Source: Spirochaetota bacterium
GTDB lineage: Bacteria > Spirochaetota > Spirochaetia > SZUA-6
Length of the DNA: 55,896 bases
Assembly: GCA_013151965.1 (NCBI GenBank)
Contig: JAADHF010000073.1
Span: 1-55,896 of the forward strand
Reading direction: 5' to 3'
The notes beneath the pieces were generated by a model. The model did not search any database. It saw only the letters and a list, made by a program, of their open reading frames with translations, and was not told the origin of the DNA. Positions 51,715-55,896 of this stretch are shown here, in pieces (the stretch's first letter is position 1; each line of letters begins with the position of its first letter). A program made the translations under genes and the position numbers.

Positions 51715-53076
51715 TTATGATATCCTGTAGAATACAAGCCCCGAAAGAGGTTTCGGATAAAAGTAGGTCGCCTTTCTCGGCATTCTCTCCCCGTTTCTGG
51801 CAACATTTATAATATCCTTTAACTCCGGAGAGTTAAGAATAAGAGCAACCTGACTTTTACCTTCCCGGACACTTTCCAAAGCTCCGTTAATATCCTTGAC
51901 ATAGGTAATATTTGCCTGATCCGATAATGAATCTTCGGTTAATCCCAATATTTTCCGGAAGAGCAATGTATTAATTATATTTACATCCAGAAGTTTCCAT
52001 TCCGAGGAGTACGGCATATCGATAAGCCTTTCATAGGCCTCGGAATTTTTAAGTTTTAGCAAATAGTAGCGTTTTATTTTTTTAATATATGCACAGAATT
52101 TATGCTCATCGGAATCTGTTTTTTTAAGCTCCTTAAGACAGTCCGCTCTCGCTTTTTTTTCTTCTCCATTGTGGAAAGGATAACTCTTTACATGAAAATA
52201 TTTTTCTATTCTGTTATTTAACCCTTCCAGGTTATTTATTTTTAAATCATGAAGCAGCCTGTGTGTGGGCAGTATGGTTAACCCTGCATTTTTCATATTA
52301 ACAAGGTACATAATAATATACTCCCACGGAGCATTCGGTCCCGCATCCGGATAAAGTTTACGCATCCTGTTCCGTACCTCTAACATTGCCTGATACCGGT
52401 GATGACCGTCTGCCAGATATATTTCCTGCCCGCCGAGGGTACTTTTTATAAGTTCGATATCCGCTTTATTCTCCACTTTCCATAATCTGTGAGTAACTCC
52501 ATCCAGCTCGTCATAGTAATCGACAAAAAGTTTCCTGTCCCTTTTCTCCTGCAGCATATTATCGATGAGCAGATTATTATCATTATAGATTCCCCATATA
52601 TACTCAAGCTGTACCTTAGTGGTTTCTATCAGTTTGATTCTATCTTCCAGGGGCTTTTTAAGCACTTTTTCATGGGGTAATATAGCCCTTTCATTGTAAT
52701 CCTTTAACCTGACAAGCCCGATAATACCATTTAGTACCTTCTTAACCCCCAGGTCTTTTCCGTCCGGAACGGTAAATTCCTGTTCATAGGCCCAGAACAA
52801 AGGTTTTTCCGATTCTATTACAACACCTTTCCTCATCCAGTCATCAAAAGTATCACGAGCCCTTGTATACCTGTTGGTTGTTTCGTTATCCGATACTGTT
52901 TTTTTATTTAAAGTAAGACGAATAATATTGTAGGGACATTGACTATAGTACCGCTCCAGAAGCTCATCAGAAACAACGTCATACGGCTGTGCGAGACAAT
53001 GCCCTATATTACCGATTACATCCGGATTATATGAAATTGCCTTAAAAGGCAATACCTCATTCACAATTTGATCCAC
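51715..53076 (-). CDS. DUF1015 family protein
   Basis: A 453-aa cytosolic protein of DUF1015, with the characteristic DGHHRYQAMLEVRN motif, an N-terminal YNPDVIGNIGHCLAQPYDVVS segment and ALILNSPELKDIINVARN-type sequence near the C-terminus. The family is widespread in spirochaetes, firmicutes and methanogens and has no established function; its motif suggests a metal or nucleotide site. The start is a GTG at 53076 after GGAGGAG. It lies 39 bp behind the TraB gene, so it could be in the same transcription unit. Confidence 0.88.
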   Translation of the reverse strand: MDQIVNEVLPFKAISYNPDVIGNIGHCLAQPYDVVSDELLERYYSQCPYNIIRLTLNKKTVSDNETTNRYTRARDTFDDWMRKGVVIESEKPLFWAYEQEFTVPDGKDLGVKKVLNGIIGLVRLKDYNERAILPHEKVLKKPLEDRIKLIETTKVQLEYIWGIYNDNNLLIDNMLQEKRDRKLFVDYYDELDGVTHRLWKVENKADIELIKSTLGGQEIYLADGHHRYQAMLEVRNRMRKLYPDAGPNAPWEYIIMYLVNMKNAGLTILPTHRLLHDLKINNLEGLNNRIEKYFHVKSYPFHNGEEKKARADCLKELKKTDSDEHKFCAYIKKIKRYYLLKLKNSEAYERLIDMPYSSEWKLLDVNIINTLLFRKILGLTEDSLSDQANITYVKDINGALESVREGKSQVALILNSPELKDIINVARNGERMPRKATYFYPKPLSGLVFYRIS

Positions 53077-53115
53077 CTATATCTCCTCCATTAAATATAA
53101 TTTACTGATAATAAA

Positions 53116-54303
53116 TCAATGAAGCAACTTCGCCAGAAAAGGAATTGCCACAAAAGTACCAATCGAACTTCCAAGGCTCGACATAAAGAAAACAACAAAA
53201 ACATGGGTAAACCTGTTTCTGAAAAATCCTCTTATACTCGTGATATCTTCACTTAAATTTTCAAAATCAATGACTCTCGGCCGTCTTATAACAGCCTCGA
53301 CAATACCGGTAAAGATACCGACTCCTATTGTCGGATTCATGGATGTGATGGGCGAAGCCAAAAACGCTGTTATGATTGTCAGGGGATGGGCAAGAGCAAG
53401 TATGGAGCCAAGGGCCGAGAGACTGCCGTTAACAAGAATCCACTTCCACAGCATTGCAACACTTACCTGCCATCCGTGGCGGAAAAAACCAAAGCCTATA
53501 AGCCCCAGAATTAATGCCGGTATAACCCACGGCAGTGTTTTAGCAACAATACCCTTTGGAGGAATAATTTCCAGACCTTTAAGATCATTTTCATCGATAT
53601 CCCCGGCTTCGAGTTTCTTAAGGTTTTTTACGATTCCTTCCACATGCCCGGCACCAACAACGGCAACCAGTTTTTCACCTCCGGTTTTAAATATTTTCGT
53701 TGCGAGGTACTGGTCCCTTTCATCTATCAGAACCTCTTTTACAGAAGGCAGAAAGCCGGATAATTCTTCCAGCATATTCTGAAGCATATTCTTTTCTTTG
53801 AGTTTTTCTATTTCCTCCGCCTCCAGCTTTTCATTGCTGAAAATGGAACCGAAAAGAACGGCTAACATTTTATTTTTAGACCAGAAGTTAGACTTTGCCC
53901 AGGCTCTTCTTAATGTTATCTGAATTTCTCTGTCGCAAAGAGAAAAGGGAATATCCGATTCCTTTGCAGCGGCTACTGCAGCCAGCATCTCTTCTCCGGG
54001 TTTAACACCCAGATCCAGACCGAGCCTCTTCTGAAAGGAGGAGAGAACAAGATTTGCAAGGAGAAGAAATCCCTTTCTCTCTTTTAAAATCTTTATAACA
54101 TCCAGATTACTCCAGGATGCTCCTTCCGTTAACGATTTATATCTGGACTGATCGATCTCCACACAAACCATGTCCGGTTTTTCTTCGCGTATAACTTCCT
54201 GTACTTCCGTAATGCTCTCTCTGGATACATGGGCAGTACCTATAAGTATTATCTCTTTACCCGGAATAGAAACATGCGTTAATGCCTTTTCCATTTTTTT
54301 CAT
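53116..54303 (-). CDS. TraB/PrgY-family membrane protein
   Basis: A 395-aa protein of the TraB family. The N-terminal domain has the signature IILIGTAHVSRESITEVQ, the Glu-rich VCVEIDQSRYKSL and VAVVGAGHVEGIVKNL; the C-terminal third has about four membrane helices (TLPWVIPALILGLIGFGFF, AHPLTIITAFLASPITSMNP). PrgY relatives in enterococci limit peptide pheromone activity and are thought to be metal-dependent proteases; a Tiki-like fold has been suggested. Its ATG overlaps the TPR-lipoprotein stop by 4 bp (54300-54303), implying coupled translation. Confidence 0.88.
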   Translation of the reverse strand: MKKMEKALTHVSIPGKEIILIGTAHVSRESITEVQEVIREEKPDMVCVEIDQSRYKSLTEGASWSNLDVIKILKERKGFLLLANLVLSSFQKRLGLDLGVKPGEEMLAAVAAAKESDIPFSLCDREIQITLRRAWAKSNFWSKNKMLAVLFGSIFSNEKLEAEEIEKLKEKNMLQNMLEELSGFLPSVKEVLIDERDQYLATKIFKTGGEKLVAVVGAGHVEGIVKNLKKLEAGDIDENDLKGLEIIPPKGIVAKTLPWVIPALILGLIGFGFFRHGWQVSVAMLWKWILVNGSLSALGSILALAHPLTIITAFLASPITSMNPTIGVGIFTGIVEAVIRRPRVIDFENLSEDITSIRGFFRNRFTHVFVVFFMSSLGSSIGTFVAIPFLAKLLH

Positions 54304-55700
54304 GACCCGCCTTTTCTTAATCGTATTTGTTCTCTCGCTATTTTAAATTCGGGTTTACCCTTTAGACCCGAATCCGCCACTTCCAATAAATAGGTAGAAG
54401 CCGATGAAAATCTTTTCATCAGCCTGTACTGAGATGCAATATAAAATAATATTCTTTCCCGTACCGGTCTATTACTTTCTTTGTCAGCCCTCTGAATAAT
54501 AAAACCATCCCTCATGGGATTAAGTAAAAATCGGGCCGTCTGGTAGTACCAGGAATTACGGGGAAAATTAACTATTTCTTTTTCCAGATATTTCTCCGCC
54601 CTGTCTTTTTCTCCTGCATACCGGTATGCCAATGTGATAAGCAGAGGATATGCAAATTCTTCTGTTTCGTATGTATAGGCCTTTTTAAAAAACCGGATAG
54701 ATTCCTCCCATTTCCCTTTAATGAAATAAAGAACTCCGAGCGGAGGATATGCAAAATAGTATTCAGGTTTTAAGCTTATGAGTTTCCTGTAAGTTTCAAT
54801 AGTCTCATCAAGCAGCGAGGTGGTACTGTAAAGGATACCCGCCTTATAAGCATATGCAACGAAATCGGAAGAATCCGCCTTAATTGCACTGTTAAAATCC
54901 TTTAATGCCGGTTCGGTTCTGTTAATATCCAGGTACAGGATTCCTCTGTCTATATAGGACCAGTAATATCCGGGTGCAAGTGTAACGGCAGTATTCAAAT
55001 CTTCCAGAGCCCCTTTAGTGTCATTAAGCTGTTTTTTTACCGATGCCCTGTCTAAATAAATGTACGGATTCTTAACATCGGTTTTTACCGCTCTATTATA
55101 AAATCCAAGCGATTCGGTATACTTCTTTTTCTTTTTATTAATAAAAGCCATGCCGGATAATGCCTGAGTATTTTCGGAATCCAGATCCAATGCCCTGTTA
55201 AAAAATACGGATGCCTGTTTTATTTTATCTTCAGCCGGACCGCTGCCGTAGAGATACAATTGTCCGAGGGAAGAATATGCAGCGGTATACCGCGGATCGA
55301 TCTTAATGATCTTCTTTAAAATTAATTTTTGAGCTTTTATTCTATTTTGATAGCCATAAACCATAGAAAGGCTGTAAAGTGCATCGGTATTATCAGAATT
55401 GTCCTTTATGACGGCGGATAAAATATTTTCCGCTTCTTTTAATCTTTTTAAAGAGATTAATATCTTTGCATGGAGAATCTGATTATCCGCCCTTTTCTTA
55501 AAGCCTTCGGGAAGATCTTCGAAATCCTTCAGGGCCTTTTCTCCATTACCAAGCTTTATATCATTTATCATCCTGTCATACATTTCCACTGCCGGAGTAA
55601 CTAAAGGCCTGGTTGCACATGAGGATAAAACAATAAGAAGAATAAAAAGAAAAAAATAATTATTCCCGGCGTTCTGTTTTGAGCCTGCTGTCCGTATCAT
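54300..55700 (-). CDS. TPR-repeat lipoprotein
   Basis: A 466-aa lipoprotein with signal FFLFILLIVLSSC (C28). The mature part is built almost wholly of tetratricopeptide repeats, about nine by eye, with the TPR pattern in YTAAYSSLGQLYLYG, TQALSGMAFINKKKKKYTES and WSYIDRGILYLDINRTEPAL. Such proteins scaffold envelope complexes. Translation of the TraB gene is coupled to its stop. Its promoter (TTGCTC, TATAGT) leaves a leader of about 5 nt without a ribosome binding site. Confidence 0.85.
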   Translation of the reverse strand: MIRTAGSKQNAGNNYFFLFILLIVLSSCATRPLVTPAVEMYDRMINDIKLGNGEKALKDFEDLPEGFKKRADNQILHAKILISLKRLKEAENILSAVIKDNSDNTDALYSLSMVYGYQNRIKAQKLILKKIIKIDPRYTAAYSSLGQLYLYGSGPAEDKIKQASVFFNRALDLDSENTQALSGMAFINKKKKKYTESLGFYNRAVKTDVKNPYIYLDRASVKKQLNDTKGALEDLNTAVTLAPGYYWSYIDRGILYLDINRTEPALKDFNSAIKADSSDFVAYAYKAGILYSTTSLLDETIETYRKLISLKPEYYFAYPPLGVLYFIKGKWEESIRFFKKAYTYETEEFAYPLLITLAYRYAGEKDRAEKYLEKEIVNFPRNSWYYQTARFLLNPMRDGFIIQRADKESNRPVRERILFYIASQYRLMKRFSSASTYLLEVADSGLKGKPEFKIAREQIRLRKGGS

Positions 55701-55712
55701 TATTAGGAAGCT

Positions 55713-55741
55713 ACTATATACTCATTTAAAAAAATGAGCAA
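55713..55741 (-). promoter_or_regulatory. promoter of the TPR-traB operon
   Basis: Minus strand TTGCTC (55736-55741), 17-bp spacer, TATAGT (55713-55718), then 12 nt to ATG 55700. The inverted repeat CTCATTT-AAAA-AAATGAG (55721-55738) spans the spacer and may be an operator. Confidence 0.45.
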
Positions 55742-55752
55742 GACAAATGCAG

Positions 55753-55781
55753 TTGAATCATTCACTATCAACTGTTAGAAT
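55753..55781 (+). promoter_or_regulatory. promoter of the gene at the right edge
   Basis: TTGAAT (55753-55758), 17-bp spacer, TAGAAT (55776-55781) with an extended -10 TG (55773-55774). The ATG at 55792 follows by 10 nt, with no Shine-Dalgarno sequence. Confidence 0.45.
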
Positions 55782-55791
55782 ATATGAAAAT

Positions 55792-55896
55792 ATGAAGAAG
55801 AGCATCTCGAAACTATACTATATCATTCCTGTAATCTATATTATAATTATATTTCTTTTTCTCTATCTTCAATTCAGAAACAGCGAAACAATACGG
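55792..55896 (+). CDS. membrane-anchored protein, N-terminal part (cut by window edge)
   Basis: Open frame of 35 codons from ATG 55792 to the window edge: MKKSISKLYYIIPVIYIIIIFL followed by FLYLQFRNSETIR. A basic start then a single strongly hydrophobic helix suggests a membrane-anchored or exported protein. The remainder lies beyond the window, so no family can be assigned. Confidence 0.6.
   Translation, partial: MKKSISKLYYIIPVIYIIIIFLFLYLQFRNSETIR

Noticed and set aside
55784..55795. Very short frame ATG-AAA-ATA-TGA before the right-edge gene
   Set aside because: Three codons only; no leader-peptide features such as a following attenuator. The next ATG opens a hydrophobic frame.
1..55896. 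CRISPR arrays, transposases, attachment sites, rRNA
   Set aside because: No regularly spaced repeats, transposase motifs, integrase genes or rRNA-like sequences were seen.

Overview
The window reads as a chromosomal segment of a free-living spirochaete (Spirochaetia). This is inferred from the combination of a BMP/TmpC-type nucleoside ABC transporter, an archaeal-type prolyl-tRNA synthetase, a PPi-type phosphofructokinase, a DUF2259-type secreted protein, DUF1015 and TraB proteins, many short lipoproteins and frequent TTG starts. No rRNA, tRNA, CRISPR array, insertion sequence, phage gene or plasmid gene was recognised. Genes are densely packed on both strands; the longest gene-free stretch (29689-29959, 271 bp) holds the sigma-54 promoter of amtB, so no gap exceeds 300 bp.

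Layout. 1-7286: truncated lipoprotein, galU, a MATE exporter, an orphan RACo-like ASKHA ferredoxin protein, then a minus-strand group (degenerate SDR, membrane protein, ArsA-family ATPase, small helical protein). 7373-11275: cstA, a DUF59 protein and divergent nadE. 11324-16860: M30-type metalloprotease lipoprotein with a small lipoprotein, DAHP synthase, a transglutaminase-like secreted protein and a DUF2259 protein. 16941-22406: 3-hydroxyisobutyrate-dehydrogenase-like enzyme, pfp-proS and two envelope proteins. 22425-31286: dicarboxylate symporter, ARMT1-like DUF89 protein, creatininase-family enzyme with a hairpin leader, DsrE protein, processive glycosyltransferase, amtB-glnK, an LsrG-like ABM protein and an EamA transporter. 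31331-36115: complete BMP-type nucleoside ABC importer. 36224-41281: ligA, SPOR protein, manA and a small secreted protein. 41300-49543: a VWA-FHA-PIG-L fusion protein, then a short polysaccharide cluster (broken Wzz, NusG paralogue, CapD-like dehydratase, DegT aminotransferase) ending in radA. 49573-55896: DHODH-like protein, adenosine deaminase, DUF1015, TraB, a TPR lipoprotein and the start of a further membrane protein.

How the genes work together. BMP importer plus adenosine deaminase point to nucleoside salvage; amtB-glnK under a sigma-54 promoter to regulated ammonium uptake; galU, manA, the polysaccharide cluster and the glycosyltransferase to surface glycan production; cstA and the symporter to scavenging of small organic acids or peptides.

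Most notable signals: (1) a three-domain VWA / FHA-like / PIG-L deacetylase membrane protein beside the polysaccharide genes; (2) a perfect 10-bp tandem duplication that splits the wzz gene; (3) a recurring architecture in which a sigma-70-type -10 box lies only 6-12 nt before an ATG lacking a Shine-Dalgarno sequence, suggesting widespread leaderless or near-leaderless mRNAs; (4) a textbook sigma-54 promoter before amtB-glnK combined with a PII protein lacking Tyr51; (5) a long hairpin in the leader of the creatininase-family gene.
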